From NCBI RefSeq assembly GCF_002920615.1, contig NZ_PQSU01000007.1:124001-188000 (forward strand): DNA of 64,000 bases. The letters are read 5' to 3'. The stretch is from Streptomyces sp. Ru62. Lineage in GTDB: Bacteria; Actinomycetota; Actinomycetes; Streptomycetales; Streptomycetaceae. A program made the position numbers and the translations under genes. Each line of letters begins with the position of its first letter. The stretch's first letter is position 1. Positions 1-7,879 of the stretch are shown one piece after another. The notes under the pieces are model-generated. The model saw nothing but the letters and a program-made list of their open reading frames with translations. It was not told the DNA's origin and made no database searches.

Positions 1-220
1 CGGCTGGGCGGCCTGGGACGCGACGCATCCGGTGCGGGTCTTCGGCGAGGGCGAGCCGCGTACCGTACACGGCCCACGGGATGCGGAGACCGGCCTCTGG
101 CCGACCGCCCGCACGGTCGTCCCGGAGATCAGCCCCGCGTCCGTGGGCCGGGCTCCGGGAGCGGAGCTGGCGGCGGCGGTACGGCGTCTGCGGCGCTCGG
201 TGGCGGCCCGGCGTCGCTGA
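1..220 (+). CDS. C-terminal end of an unrecognised protein (partial)
   Basis: An open frame enters from the left edge (first full codon at base 2) and stops with TGA at 218-220, giving about 72 C-terminal residues. It holds no motif I recognise: a W-x-x-W-D start, a basic tail rich in Arg and Ala, and no membrane segment. Third-position GC is high, as in the neighbouring genes, so it is probably real coding sequence. The function cannot be judged without the upstream part. About 270 non-coding bases separate it from the bacteriocin gene, so it is not obviously in the same operon. Confidence 0.5.
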   Translation, partial: GWAAWDATHPVRVFGEGEPRTVHGPRDAETGLWPTARTVVPEISPASVGRAPGAELAAAVRRLRRSVAARRR

Positions 221-374
221 GGGCCTCCGAGAACCTCGCCCGGCCTGGCGGTTGCTCCGGCGCGCCGACTGCCGGCGACCCTCGGTCACCGTTCCTCACG
301 ACCCATCAGATGTGCAGTCCTTGTGAAGAGTGCAAGCACGTTTTGGGCGCCAAGTCCGGTGTATTACCTAGAAC

Positions 375-403
375 TTGACAGGCCTTTACCCTCCTGGGAG
401 AGT
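375..403 (+). promoter_or_regulatory. Candidate promoter of the bacteriocin cassette
   Basis: TTGACA at 375-380, a 17-bp spacer, then GAGAGT at 398-403: a consensus -35 with a moderate -10. It lies about 90 bp before the bacteriocin start. The leader after it carries three tandem ATCAAG hexamers (about 412-430), which are unusually AT-rich for this DNA. A housekeeping-type promoter is inferred; no transcript data were used. Confidence 0.5.
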
Positions 404-490
404 CCTGCCCGATCAAGATCAAGATCAAGCCATGCAAGGCAGATATCAAGCCAAAGGCGAGATCATGTCATGGAGAGTAGGAAGATCCCT

Positions 491-781
491 GTGAAGAACA
501 AGCGCAGCCTGAAGGTCGCGATAGCCGCCGGTGCCCTCGTCATCGCCGGTGCCACTCCGGCCCTGGCCACCATCTCCTACCCGGCGGAGGGTGGCACCTG
601 GGACCACGGAGCAGGCACCTCGTACGTGTGGTCCGACTACTACCTGTCCAGCCGCTGCCACGGCTCGACCTCCGTCGGTGAGTACATCGACACCGACGAG
701 GCGAGCGCGGGCAACTGGAGCATCACCCAGGCCGACGCTGCGCTGTACGGCAACAAGGCGTACTACAAGACCAGCTGCTGA
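491..781 (+). CDS. Lactococcin 972 family bacteriocin precursor
   Basis: Secreted small protein of 96 aa. Residues 1-26 form a Sec signal peptide: KNKRS basic head, hydrophobic core, and ATPALA before the predicted cut. The 70-aa mature part begins TISYPAEGGTWDHGAG and contains YVWSDYYLSS, matching the GGTW-x-HG and Y-S-x-Y-H/Y pattern of lactococcin 972, a bacteriocin that targets lipid II and septum formation. Unlike lactococcin 972 it has two Cys (in SSRCHGS and at the very C-terminus) that could pair. I chose GTG 491 because AGGAAG at 479-484 is well spaced; an in-frame ATG at 470 would add seven residues. The next genes encode the DUF1430 membrane protein and ABC ATPase known to accompany this family, which supports the call. 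Confidence 0.85.
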   Translation: MKNKRSLKVAIAAGALVIAGATPALATISYPAEGGTWDHGAGTSYVWSDYYLSSRCHGSTSVGEYIDTDEASAGNWSITQADAALYGNKAYYKTSC

Positions 782-830
782 CCCATCGGGGCCGGTGAGC
801 CCCTGTTCCTCGTGGTGAGGTGAGCACCTC

Positions 831-866
831 CGCCCGCGGAGAGAATGCCATGTCTCCCCGCGGGCG
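831..866 (+). terminator. Hairpin between bacteriocin and membrane-protein genes
   Basis: CGCCCGCGGAGAG at 831-843 pairs with CTCCCCGCGGGCG at 854-866 with one mismatch and a 10-base loop. No U-tract follows, as is common in high-GC actinomycetes. It lies 50 bases after the bacteriocin stop and 57 bases before the next start, so it could act as a partial terminator or mRNA stabiliser that makes the peptide more abundant than the immunity proteins. That role is inferred. Confidence 0.55.
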
Positions 867-923
867 GTCCACTCCCCGCCTGTTCTGCCCTCCCGGAGCC
901 GCGCTCCCCGATCTGGGTCGTCG

Positions 924-3014
924 ATGCTGCACCGAAGTATCAAGTTCGTTCACGCCGCCGTACTGGCGTTCTCCGCAGTGCTCTCCTTCCTGTTCCTCCG
1001 AGACCTCGACGGACGCTGGGTCATGGGCCACACGGCCGTCGTCTGGGTGACGGACACCAAGGGGGAGACCACCGGCGCCCATGTCACCCGAGTCATGGCC
1101 GAGTTCGCCCGGTCCCACGGGGCGACGGTCGCGCGCGAGACCCCCGACCTCAAAGAGCCGTACAGCCGGCGGCATCTCTACCTGGCCCCCGGAGGACCCC
1201 ACTCCGACTGGCTGCGCGACGGCTACCCCGCCTTCGACCGCGACTACCGCACCGATGTGCACCCCGTCGCCGAGCTGGGCAACCGCGATCCGCGGGGCTA
1301 CTACTACGTGTTCGGCTCGGACCGGGACGTCGCCGAACTGGTCCGGACGTTCACCGGCCTCGGCTTCGAGGCGGCGCCCTACCGCCCCTACTCGCTCGGG
1401 CAGCTGACCCCGGCCTACTCCGACAGCGCTCTGCTCCGCTCCTTCTTCGTCGTCACCCTCGCCGTCGTGACGATGACGGGCGCCGGCGTCATGCTCAGCG
1501 CCAAGGGATACGGGGTGCAGCGCCTCCAGGGCAGGTCGTTCGGGCAGATCCTGCTGCGGGACCTGCGGCAACTGGCGACCTTCTGGGCGGCGGCCTTCGG
1601 CGGGGTGACCGCCCTGGCCCTGCTGCTGCTCGGCCTCTACAACGGACTGGCCTGGATCGGCCTCTTCGCCCTGATCGCCCTGGGTGTCGCCGCCGTCCTC
1701 GGGCTCGTCTCCCTCGCCGTGCACGCGATCACGCTCCAGCTCACCTCCCAGACCGCCCTGTTGCGAGCGCTGAAGGGCGAACTCCCCGCCCGGACCGCCG
1801 CGATGAGCACGTACCTGGTGCGGATCCCCGCGCTGCTGCTCGCGGTGAGCATCGCCGGTGACGTCGTCATGGCCGGACAGAACATCGCCAGCCGGGAAGC
1901 CAGCATCGAGACGTACCGGAAGATCGGCGACACCACGGCGATCGCCCTCAACGGCAGCACGGCGAGCGAGGGCGCCTTCGAAGTCCTGGACGAGAAGGTG
2001 GGCGGCTGGCTCCGCAAGGCCGACGGGGACGGGCAGGTCATCATCGCCGGGCACCGCAGGCTCCGGCACCTGGGCGACCTGGCCGGCCTCCCGGACCGCG
2101 ACCTGCTGATCGTCAACGAGTCCTATCTCGCGGCACAGCCCGTGCTCGACGCTGCGGGGCGGCGGGTCCCCGCGACCACGGCGGACGGGACCCGGGTGAG
2201 ACTGCTCGTCCCCGCGGACCTGGACCGGTACACCGGCCGTCTCGCCGCCTCGGTCCCCGAACTGCTGAACCCGAGCCGCCCGGAGGCGGTTCCCGCCGAG
2301 CGGGTGACGGCTCTCCGGGCCCGGGACGGCCAGCGGCTCTTCACCTACAACCCCCGGGGCCGGCTCCAGGCCATGACCAACCCCGACGCGGACGAGTCCT
2401 TCGTCACCGACCCGGTGGTCATCGTCTTCCCCGACGGCTCGCCCTCCCTGAGCAACCGGGGCTATGTCGCCTACGCCTCCCAGCAGAGTCTCGTCTTCAA
2501 GAACCCGGACGATGTGACGGACGGGATCGCCGAGCACCGTCTGGAGACCTACGTCACCGGGATGAGCCCGGTCGGACAGAACGCGGCCCTCAAGCTCCGC
2601 GATCTCGTCGCCGACTTCCGGCTCCAGTTGTTCAACCTGGCCGTGGCGGTCGTGGTGCTGCTCATCACCGGAGTCGGGGTCTGCATCGTCCACTCCCGGA
2701 AGAACGCGCAGACCATCTTCGCCCGGTACATCAGCGGCTGGCGGTTCACGGCCACACACCGTGCGCTCCTGGGCGTCGAGGGACTGCTGGCCGTCCTGCT
2801 CGCCGTATGGGTGCCCTTCCAGGTGTGGTGGCAGAACCAGGAGCTGGAGGAGTACCGCAGAACCGGCCTCAAACCGCCCGCCGAACCCGTCCACATCACC
2901 GGCCTCGACCTGGGCGCCAACGCGGGGCTCGTCGCCGTCGAGATCGCCGCGGTGCTCGCGGCCCTGGCCTTCTTCCACCGTCGGATCGTCAAGGAAGGGG
3001 CGGCAGAGTCGTGA
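924..3014 (+). CDS. Bacteriocin-associated integral membrane protein (DUF1430 type)
   Basis: A 696-aa protein with an N-terminal membrane segment (about 8-25), a short extracellular domain, a block of segments at about 172-192, 219-268 and 297-318, a large extracytoplasmic region of roughly 250 residues (320-565), and three C-terminal segments (about 569-590, 614-635 and 665-685). This MacB/FtsX-like layout, directly after a lactococcin 972-type gene and before an ABC ATPase, fits the putative immunity permease of that family. It presumably forms a transporter with the next gene's product and protects the producer or exports the peptide. The start is ATG 924; its ribosome site is weak, so it may depend on transcription through the upstream hairpin. 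Confidence 0.8.
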   Translation: MLHRSIKFVHAAVLAFSAVLSFLFLRDLDGRWVMGHTAVVWVTDTKGETTGAHVTRVMAEFARSHGATVARETPDLKEPYSRRHLYLAPGGPHSDWLRDGYPAFDRDYRTDVHPVAELGNRDPRGYYYVFGSDRDVAELVRTFTGLGFEAAPYRPYSLGQLTPAYSDSALLRSFFVVTLAVVTMTGAGVMLSAKGYGVQRLQGRSFGQILLRDLRQLATFWAAAFGGVTALALLLLGLYNGLAWIGLFALIALGVAAVLGLVSLAVHAITLQLTSQTALLRALKGELPARTAAMSTYLVRIPALLLAVSIAGDVVMAGQNIASREASIETYRKIGDTTAIALNGSTASEGAFEVLDEKVGGWLRKADGDGQVIIAGHRRLRHLGDLAGLPDRDLLIVNESYLAAQPVLDAAGRRVPATTADGTRVRLLVPADLDRYTGRLAASVPELLNPSRPEAVPAERVTALRARDGQRLFTYNPRGRLQAMTNPDADESFVTDPVVIVFPDGSPSLSNRGYVAYASQQSLVFKNPDDVTDGIAEHRLETYVTGMSPVGQNAALKLRDLVADFRLQLFNLAVAVVVLLITGVGVCIVHSRKNAQTIFARYISGWRFTATHRALLGVEGLLAVLLAVWVPFQVWWQNQELEEYRRTGLKPPAEPVHITGLDLGANAGLVAVEIAAVLAALAFFHRRIVKEGAAES

Positions 3015-3042
3015 CCCCCCACCGTCCCATCGGAGCCACCTC

Positions 3043-3711
3043 GTGATCGAGATCGAGAACCTGCGCAAGTCCTACGGCCCGCGTACCCTGTGGTCCGGCC
3101 TCGATTTCACCGTTCGGCGAGGCCAGTTGCTGGCGCTGGTCGGGCCGAGCGGCTCCGGCAAGTCGACGCTGCTCAACTGCCTCGGCCTTCTCGACACCCC
3201 GAGCTCCGGCGCGATCCGCCACGAGGGCCGGGACATCACGGGATTCGGCCCGCGCGCCGCCCGGCACTACCGTCGCGACGTCCTCGGCTACCTCTTCCAG
3301 AACTACGCCCTGATCGAGAACGCGAGCGTCGCGGCCAACCTCGAAGTCGCCATGAAGCCACGGCGGAAGAGGGCCGACGCTCCGACGGTCGCCGAGGCGC
3401 TCGCACGCGTCGGGCTGGCGGGCCGGGAGAAGGAGCAGGTCCACCGGCTCAGCGGTGGCGAACAGCAGCGCGTCGCCCTGGCCCGCCTCATCGTCAAGCA
3501 GCCCGCCCTCGTGCTGGCCGACGAGCCCACCGGCGCGCTCGACCACGACAACACCACGCTGGTCGTCGACATCCTGCGCACGATGAGCGAGGACGGCTGC
3601 GCCGTCGTCATCGCCACCCACAACGACGCGGTCCGCGACCGCTGCGACACCGTGCTGACCGTCGGAAGCACGACCCAACCCGAACCCGTGAAAGGAAGGC
3701 AGCTCGCATGA
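3043..3711 (+). CDS. ABC transporter ATP-binding protein (bacteriocin immunity/export)
   Basis: A 222-aa single-domain ATPase of the MacB/LolD-like class. Walker A is GPSGSGKST (about residues 35-43), the signature LSGGEQQR, Walker B LVLADEPTGALD and the switch His in ATHND. All catalytic motifs are intact. GTG 3043 is preceded by GGAG at the right distance; the gap to the membrane protein is 28 bp and the 3' end overlaps the next ATG by 4 bp. It should energise the DUF1430 permease. The membrane partner lacks its own ATPase domain, which supports a two-component transporter. Confidence 0.88.
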   Translation: MIEIENLRKSYGPRTLWSGLDFTVRRGQLLALVGPSGSGKSTLLNCLGLLDTPSSGAIRHEGRDITGFGPRAARHYRRDVLGYLFQNYALIENASVAANLEVAMKPRRKRADAPTVAEALARVGLAGREKEQVHRLSGGEQQRVALARLIVKQPALVLADEPTGALDHDNTTLVVDILRTMSEDGCAVVIATHNDAVRDRCDTVLTVGSTTQPEPVKGRQLA

Positions 3712-3833
3712 AGATCCGTCTCACCTGGGCCGCTCCCCTCGTCCTTCTCGTCCTCGCCGCCATCGCGGTCTTCGCCGTCTACGGCACGCACGCCTTCACC
3801 ATCCTCGGCCGGGTCGGGGCGAGGATCTTCTGA
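3708..3833 (+). CDS. 41-aa single-pass membrane peptide ending the bacteriocin operon
   Basis: The start ATG overlaps the stop of the ABC ATPase (ATGA at 3708-3711), so it is translationally coupled. The 41-residue product has a basic start (MKIRLTW), one hydrophobic segment (about 8-26) and a short basic tail ending RIF. Nothing beyond a membrane peptide can be claimed; it may be an accessory or immunity subunit of the transporter. The coupling and high third-position GC argue that it is a real gene despite its size. Confidence 0.6.
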   Translation: MKIRLTWAAPLVLLVLAAIAVFAVYGTHAFTILGRVGARIF

Positions 3834-3914
3834 GCGTCCCGCCGCCCGGTCGCCGGAGGAGCGGCGCGGCACCTGGCCGGGCGGTGTGAGCCGCCGGCCC
3901 CGGTCCGCTCCGCC

Positions 3915-4198
3915 TCACCCGCCGACCGCCGCCACCGGGTCCCGCACCACCACCCGCGTGCCCAGCAGCGGATGCGCCGCTGCCGGCGGGCCGGTCGAGC
4001 GCGGGGCGCACGTCGGCCACCCGGCCCAGCTCCTGTGGGCACGTGCACGGCGGTCAGGGCCCGCCGCAGATCGCGCGCGAACGGGGGGTCGTCGTTCCCC
4101 GGCCGGCGGCAGTGCCCCGGCACGTCCGGACCGGCCTCGCACAGCGTGGTCAGCGTGCCCGCCGCGCCGACGTCCATGGCGGCCACCACCACCGTGAA
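3915..4198 (-). pseudogene. Possible frameshifted remnant of an unknown gene
   Basis: No intact gene spans 3834-4307. On the minus strand protein-like sequence is split over frames: one reads VVVAAMDVGAAGTLTTLCEAG and continues to RRALTAVHVPTGAG, a second reads RVADVRPALDRPA, a third ends HPLLGTRVVVRDPVAAVGG before a stop at 3915. Joined through two frameshifts they would give one protein of about 90 residues. I do not recognise the family. It lies just downstream of mmuM on the same strand. Chance is possible because GC-rich DNA gives long open frames. Confidence 0.3.
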
Positions 4199-4202
4199 CC
4201 CG

Positions 4203-4279
4203 GTCTCTGCCGGAGCCTTCCACGAGACGGCTCCGTGCCGCGTCTCTGCCGGAGCCTTCCACGAGACGGCTCCGTGCCG
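4203..4279 (-). repeat. 39-bp tandem duplication with hairpin potential
   Basis: A 38-base stretch at 4203-4240 is repeated identically at 4242-4279 (period 39 bp, a multiple of 3). Each copy contains CGGAGCC and GGCTCCG arms around an 11-base loop, so each can fold as a small stem-loop. The pair lies about 30 bases downstream of the mmuM stop on the minus strand and could be a doubled terminator. One minus frame reads through both copies as HGAVSWKAPAET twice, so an in-frame duplication within the decayed gene is the alternative. Confidence 0.7.
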
Positions 4280-4307
4280 GACGCGGAGGTGACCGGCTCG
4301 GCCCGCC

Positions 4308-5231
4308 CTACGCGGCGAGCGTTCCGGCGATCCCCGTGATCGCCTCCGGCCCGACCCGGCAGCACCCTCCGATCAGCCGTGCTCCCGCCTCCCGCCACGC
4401 CCTGACCTGCCCGGCGCCGAACGTGGTGCGTCCGCGCCAGGCCCGTGCCCGCGCGTCCCACGCCTCCCCGCTGTTGGGGTACACCACGACCGGTTTGCCG
4501 GTGACACGCGCCGCGATCTCCACCGCGCCCGGCACGTCCTCGGGCGCACAGCAGTTGACGCCGACCGCTATCACCTCGTCCGCATCGGCGGCGAGCCCGA
4601 ACGCCTCCTCCAGGGGCTGCCCGGCCCGCGTCCGCGTGCCCTCGACGGTGTACGACAGCCAGGCCGGCACCCCCAGCCCCCGCACCGCCCGCAGCAGCGC
4701 GGCGGCCTCGTCGGCGTCCGGGACGGTCTCCAGCGCCAGCACGTCCGGCGCGGCGGCGGCCAGCACCTCCATCCGGGGCCGGTGGAACCGCTCCAGCTCG
4801 TCCACGCCCAGCCCGTACCGGCCCCGGTACTCGGAGCCGTCCGCGAGCATCGCCCCGTACGGCCCGACGGAGGCGGCCACCCACAGCGGGCGCGAGACAC
4901 CCGCTCCACGGGCCTTGCCGGCCGCCTCCCGGGCCAGTTCCACGCTCAGCCCGAGCAGCCGCGCGGCTTCCTCCCGGCCGATGCCGCGCTTGCCGAAGCC
5001 CTCGAAGGTGGCCTGGTAGCTGGAGGTGATCGCCACGCTCGCGCCGGCGAGGTAATAGGCGAGGTGGGCCTCGGTCACCGCTTCGGGCCGCTCGGCGAGC
5101 AGCCGTGCCGACCACAGCTCGTCGCTCAGGTCGTGGCCGGCCGACTCCAGCTGGTTGGACATGCCGCCGTCGAGCACGACGGTCCCGGCGGCGAGGGCGT
5201 CGGTGAGGCTGGGGGAGGTGTGGCTGGTCAT
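4308..5231 (-). CDS. mmuM: Homocysteine S-methyltransferase
   Basis: A 307-aa cytosolic enzyme of the MmuM/YagD family that transfers a methyl group from S-methylmethionine (or SAM) to homocysteine to make methionine. It is a (beta/alpha)8 barrel with the LDGGMSNQLE start motif (about residues 20-29). The zinc ligands are visible in GVNCC and in GGCCR near the C-terminus. Length is normal. ATG at 5231 fits the family start (TDALAAGTVVLDGG follows closely); longer upstream reading has no support. It is monocistronic, divergent from a small hypothetical gene, with an inverted repeat in its promoter region. Confidence 0.9.
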   Translation of the reverse strand: MTSHTSPSLTDALAAGTVVLDGGMSNQLESAGHDLSDELWSARLLAERPEAVTEAHLAYYLAGASVAITSSYQATFEGFGKRGIGREEAARLLGLSVELAREAAGKARGAGVSRPLWVAASVGPYGAMLADGSEYRGRYGLGVDELERFHRPRMEVLAAAAPDVLALETVPDADEAAALLRAVRGLGVPAWLSYTVEGTRTRAGQPLEEAFGLAADADEVIAVGVNCCAPEDVPGAVEIAARVTGKPVVVYPNSGEAWDARARAWRGRTTFGAGQVRAWREAGARLIGGCCRVGPEAITGIAGTLAA

Positions 5232-5256
5232 GGTCACGACGCTAGTCGAAGGGGAG

Positions 5257-5272
5257 GGGAAAGAGCTTTCCC
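5257..5272 (-). promoter_or_regulatory. Palindrome upstream of mmuM
   Basis: GGGAAAG and CTTTCCC flank a 2-base centre; a further GGGCTTTCCC follows at about 5274-5283. It lies 26-41 bases upstream of the mmuM ATG, just beyond a TAGCGT -10-like element (minus strand, about 5240-5245), so a bound repressor would block the promoter. The regulator is unknown. Confidence 0.4.
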
Positions 5273-5361
5273 TGGGCTTTCCCTTCCGTCCCGCATTCTC
5301 CGCCGGACCCATTTGACCCCCTCGTGACGCCCCCTTACCTTTTCGATGTTCGGAATCACAG

Positions 5362-5703
5362 ATGCCGTACGGGATAGCGAACGAACGCTCCTCGACCCAG
5401 CAGTCGACGGGCTGGCCGGGCGGGCGGGGCCTGCGGGCCGAGCTCGCCCCGGTCACCGGCCTGTCGCCGGAGCTGACCGGGGTGACCGGGGACGGCGCGG
5501 CCACGCTGTTCGTGGCGCTCGCCCGGCTCACCGGGGAGCCGGACCCGCTGCCGCCGGCGGAGCTGGTGTGCGTGGAGACGGACGGCGACGAGCACGGCTA
5601 CGAGGTGCGGGTGAGCCGGTCCGGCGGGCCGGCCGCCGCCTTCCGGTTCACGGCGGTGGACGAGGTGTCCGCCGGCCCGTCCTGGTCGGTGACGCCCCGG
5701 TGA
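5362..5703 (+). CDS. Hypothetical protein, 113 aa
   Basis: A small acidic soluble protein with no membrane segment or signal peptide. The N-terminal 25 residues look non-conserved (Ser/Gln/Gly-rich); the rest, from about GLRAELAPVTGLSPEL to AGPSWSVTPR, has alternating hydrophobic and charged residues typical of a compact beta-rich fold. Third-position GC supports coding from about residue 20. I do not recognise the family, and the true start may lie downstream of ATG 5362. It is divergent from mmuM and 65 bp before the PEP-mutase-family gene. Confidence 0.45.
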   Translation: MPYGIANERSSTQQSTGWPGGRGLRAELAPVTGLSPELTGVTGDGAATLFVALARLTGEPDPLPPAELVCVETDGDEHGYEVRVSRSGGPAAAFRFTAVDEVSAGPSWSVTPR

Positions 5704-5768
5704 GGCGGCAGGAAGGGGCGCCCTACGCTTCGGCGGGCGCCGAACCGACCGTGGTCCAGCATGGCCGT

Positions 5769-6581
5769 ATGACCGCAGAGCCCGCTGCCGCCCCCTCCTT
5801 CGCCGGCCTCCATCACCGTCCGGGCGAGCCGCTGCTGCTGCCCAACGCCTGGGACCACGCCTCGGCCGCCGCCCTCGCCGCCCGGGGATTCCCGGCGATC
5901 GGTACGACCAGCCTTGCGGTCGCGGCGGCCGTGGGGCTGCCCGACGGGGAGGGCGCGACCCGCGAGCACACCGTGCGCCTCGCCCGGGTCCTCGGCTCCG
6001 GGCCGTACCTCCTCTCGGTCGACGCCGAGGACGGCTTCAGCGACGACCCGGCCGAAGTCGCCGAGCTGGCGCGCCAGTTGTGGGACGCCGGGGCCGTCGG
6101 CATCAATCTTGAGGACGGCCTCGGCCCGGCCCGGCGGCACGCGGCGAAGATCGCCGCCGTCAAGGCGGCCGTACCGGGCCTGTTCGTCAACGCCCGCACC
6201 GACACCTACTGGTCGGGCGACGGCGACGAGAGGGAGACCCTGCGCCGGCTCGACGCCTACCAGGAAGCGGGCGCCGACGGGGTGTTCGTACCCGGCGTCA
6301 CGGACCCGGAGCGCATCGCGGCCCTCGTCCGGCACACCGCAGCCCCCCTCAACGTCCTCCACTCGCCCACCGGACCCACGCTCGGTCACCTCGCCGGACT
6401 CGGCGTGCGCCGCGTCAGCCTCGGCTCGCTGCTGTACCGCCGGGCGCTGGGCGCGGCCCTGGACGCGGTCGCCGACATCGCCGCCGGGCGGGCCCCGGCC
6501 GGTACGATCCCGTCCTACGCCGACGTGCGCGCGCTGGAACGCAGCGTCTCGGCGAGCGAGTCGGCGAACTCCACGGGGTGA
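5769..6581 (+). CDS. Isocitrate lyase/PEP mutase superfamily enzyme
   Basis: A 270-aa TIM-barrel protein of the type annotated as isocitrate lyase/phosphoenolpyruvate mutase family. The metal-binding region is SVDAEDGFSDDP (about residues 80-91), followed by GINLEDGLG and NARTDTYW, the typical strand ends of carboxyvinyl-carboxyphosphonate mutase and oxaloacetate-hydrolase relatives. The isocitrate lyase KKCGH signature is absent, so it probably cleaves or isomerises another 2-oxo or hydroxy acid; the substrate is unknown. ATG 5769 is the family start. Its last 67 bases overlap the convergent hydrolase gene. Confidence 0.8.
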   Translation: MTAEPAAAPSFAGLHHRPGEPLLLPNAWDHASAAALAARGFPAIGTTSLAVAAAVGLPDGEGATREHTVRLARVLGSGPYLLSVDAEDGFSDDPAEVAELARQLWDAGAVGINLEDGLGPARRHAAKIAAVKAAVPGLFVNARTDTYWSGDGDERETLRRLDAYQEAGADGVFVPGVTDPERIAALVRHTAAPLNVLHSPTGPTLGHLAGLGVRRVSLGSLLYRRALGAALDAVADIAAGRAPAGTIPSYADVRALERSVSASESANSTG

Positions 6582-7231
6582 TCCAGTGTGCCGAGATGCC
6601 CGCCCGGGAACTCGGTGAAGGAGCAGCCCGTGCGTGCGGCGAGGAACTCGGCCGTGCGGTACAGGAGTTGGCCGCGCGACGCGGCGCCGGCGGCGAGGGT
6701 GAGCCGGCCGGGGGGCGGGCTGAGGACGGGCGCGTACGCGGTGAACGGGCGCAGGACACGGGCCAGGAAGACGCCCATCGGGGTCGCCGACCCGCCCTCG
6801 GCGGGCGGCCGTCCAGGACCGTCCAACTGCTCGATCAGCTCGGCCCGGCGCGCCGCCCCGTCCGGCAGGACCGTCACGCACGGCGGTTCGTGCGCGACCA
6901 CGTGCGCCAGCCGCCCGGGGTACCGCGCCAGCAGGTCCAGCACCGCGATGCCACCGGAGCTGGTGCCGAACACCGACGCGGTGGCACCCTGCGGCAGCAC
7001 CTCCTCCAGCACCCGCCGCGCGCCCTCGCTCCAGTCCGCGACCCGCTGCTCGGCGACCGGGTGCCCGAGCCGGCCGTGGGCGAGGCCCAGCGGGTCGTAC
7101 GTCACCACGGTGAAGCGCGCGGCCAGCCGCTCGGTCAGCGGTCCGAGGCCCATCGGATGCCCGGCCCCGCCCGGCACGAGCAGCAGCACGGGACCCCGGC
7201 CCGTGACGTCGTAGCAGGGCGTGTCAGTCAT
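6515..7231 (-). CDS. Alpha/beta hydrolase
   Basis: A 238-aa alpha/beta-hydrolase-fold protein. The oxyanion region is LLVPGGAGHPMG (about 17-28), the nucleophile elbow is GTSSGG (Ser at about 92), and the catalytic His is probably in FPGGHLG near the C-terminus. It is cytosolic with no signal peptide. Its ATG overlaps the end of the tetR gene by 8 bp, so the two form one operon and the hydrolase is likely under that repressor; the substrate may be the inducer or a xenobiotic ester (inference). The 3' end overlaps the convergent PEP-mutase-family gene. Confidence 0.82.
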   Translation of the reverse strand: MTDTPCYDVTGRGPVLLLVPGGAGHPMGLGPLTERLAARFTVVTYDPLGLAHGRLGHPVAEQRVADWSEGARRVLEEVLPQGATASVFGTSSGGIAVLDLLARYPGRLAHVVAHEPPCVTVLPDGAARRAELIEQLDGPGRPPAEGGSATPMGVFLARVLRPFTAYAPVLSPPPGRLTLAAGAASRGQLLYRTAEFLAARTGCSFTEFPGGHLGTLDHPVEFADSLAETLRSSARTSA

Positions 7232-7805
7232 CGTTCTGCTCCCGGGGCCAGTGTGCGAGGGCGAGGTGCAGGGCGTCGACGGCCTTGTCCCAGGAGGCCC
7301 GTACGTCCCGGTCCGCGCCGAAGCCGCCCGCGCCCTCCAGGAGGCAGTAGCCGTGGAAGGTGCTGCGCAGCAGGCGCACCGCGTCCGTCAGGTCCGGTTC
7401 CTCCAGGCCGTAGGCGCGCAGCATGCCGTAGGTGATCTGCGCGGTGCGGCGCAGTGCGGGGGAGTCGGCGACGAGGGCCTGGTCCATGCGGATCTGCGTG
7501 GCCGCGTACCGTCCCGGGTGCTCCAGGGCGTAGTCCCGGTAGGCGCCGGCGAAGGCCCGCAGCGCCTCCTTGCCCGCCCGGCCGGCCACCGCCGCCGCGA
7601 TCCGGTCGATCAGCTCGCCGCCCGCGTACAGGGCGAGCCGCGTGCGCAGGTCCTGGAGATTGCGGACGTGCGAGTACAGGCTCGCGTCCTTGACGCCGAA
7701 GCGGCGCGCCAGCGCCGAGATGCTGACGTGGTCGAAGCCGGCTTCGTCCGCCAGCTCCGCCGCCGCCACCACCAGCCGCTCGACGGTCACTCCCACCCGG
7801 GCCAC
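7224..7805 (-). CDS. TetR family transcriptional regulator
   Basis: A 193-aa repressor. The HTH is near the N-terminus (VSISALARRFGVKDASLYSH, about 26-45), and the rest fits the WHG-type TetR C-terminal ligand domain (ALRAFAGAYRDYALEHPGRY). I chose GTG at 7805 because AGGGAGG lies just upstream; reading from ATG 7865 would add 20 residues that run through the operator region. It is co-transcribed with the hydrolase. CCTAGG motifs in front of the gene suggest autoregulation. Confidence 0.85.
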   Translation of the reverse strand: MARVGVTVERLVVAAAELADEAGFDHVSISALARRFGVKDASLYSHVRNLQDLRTRLALYAGGELIDRIAAAVAGRAGKEALRAFAGAYRDYALEHPGRYAATQIRMDQALVADSPALRRTAQITYGMLRAYGLEEPDLTDAVRLLRSTFHGYCLLEGAGGFGADRDVRASWDKAVDALHLALAHWPREQNDD

Positions 7806-7824
7806 CGCCCACCTCCCTTGGACT

Positions 7825-7851
7825 CCTAGGGCATAGCCTAGGGTCTCTAGG
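7825..7851 (-). promoter_or_regulatory. Candidate TetR operator (CCTAGG repeats)
   Basis: CCTAGG occurs at 7825-7830 and 7837-7842, with CTAGG at 7847-7851, within 50 bp upstream of the tetR GTG. The 12-bp spacing puts the two full sites on nearly the same DNA face. Self-complementary hexamers beside a tetR gene usually mark its operator; binding is inferred. Confidence 0.45.
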
Positions 7852-7879
7852 TAGAGGGGTGTCAACGTGCTCGGCGTAC

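Noticed and set aside
723..3068. 781-codon minus-strand frame opposite the DUF1430 gene
   Set aside because: No recognisable domain, Asp/Gly/Val-rich shadow composition, and the plus-strand gene fits the bacteriocin cassette.
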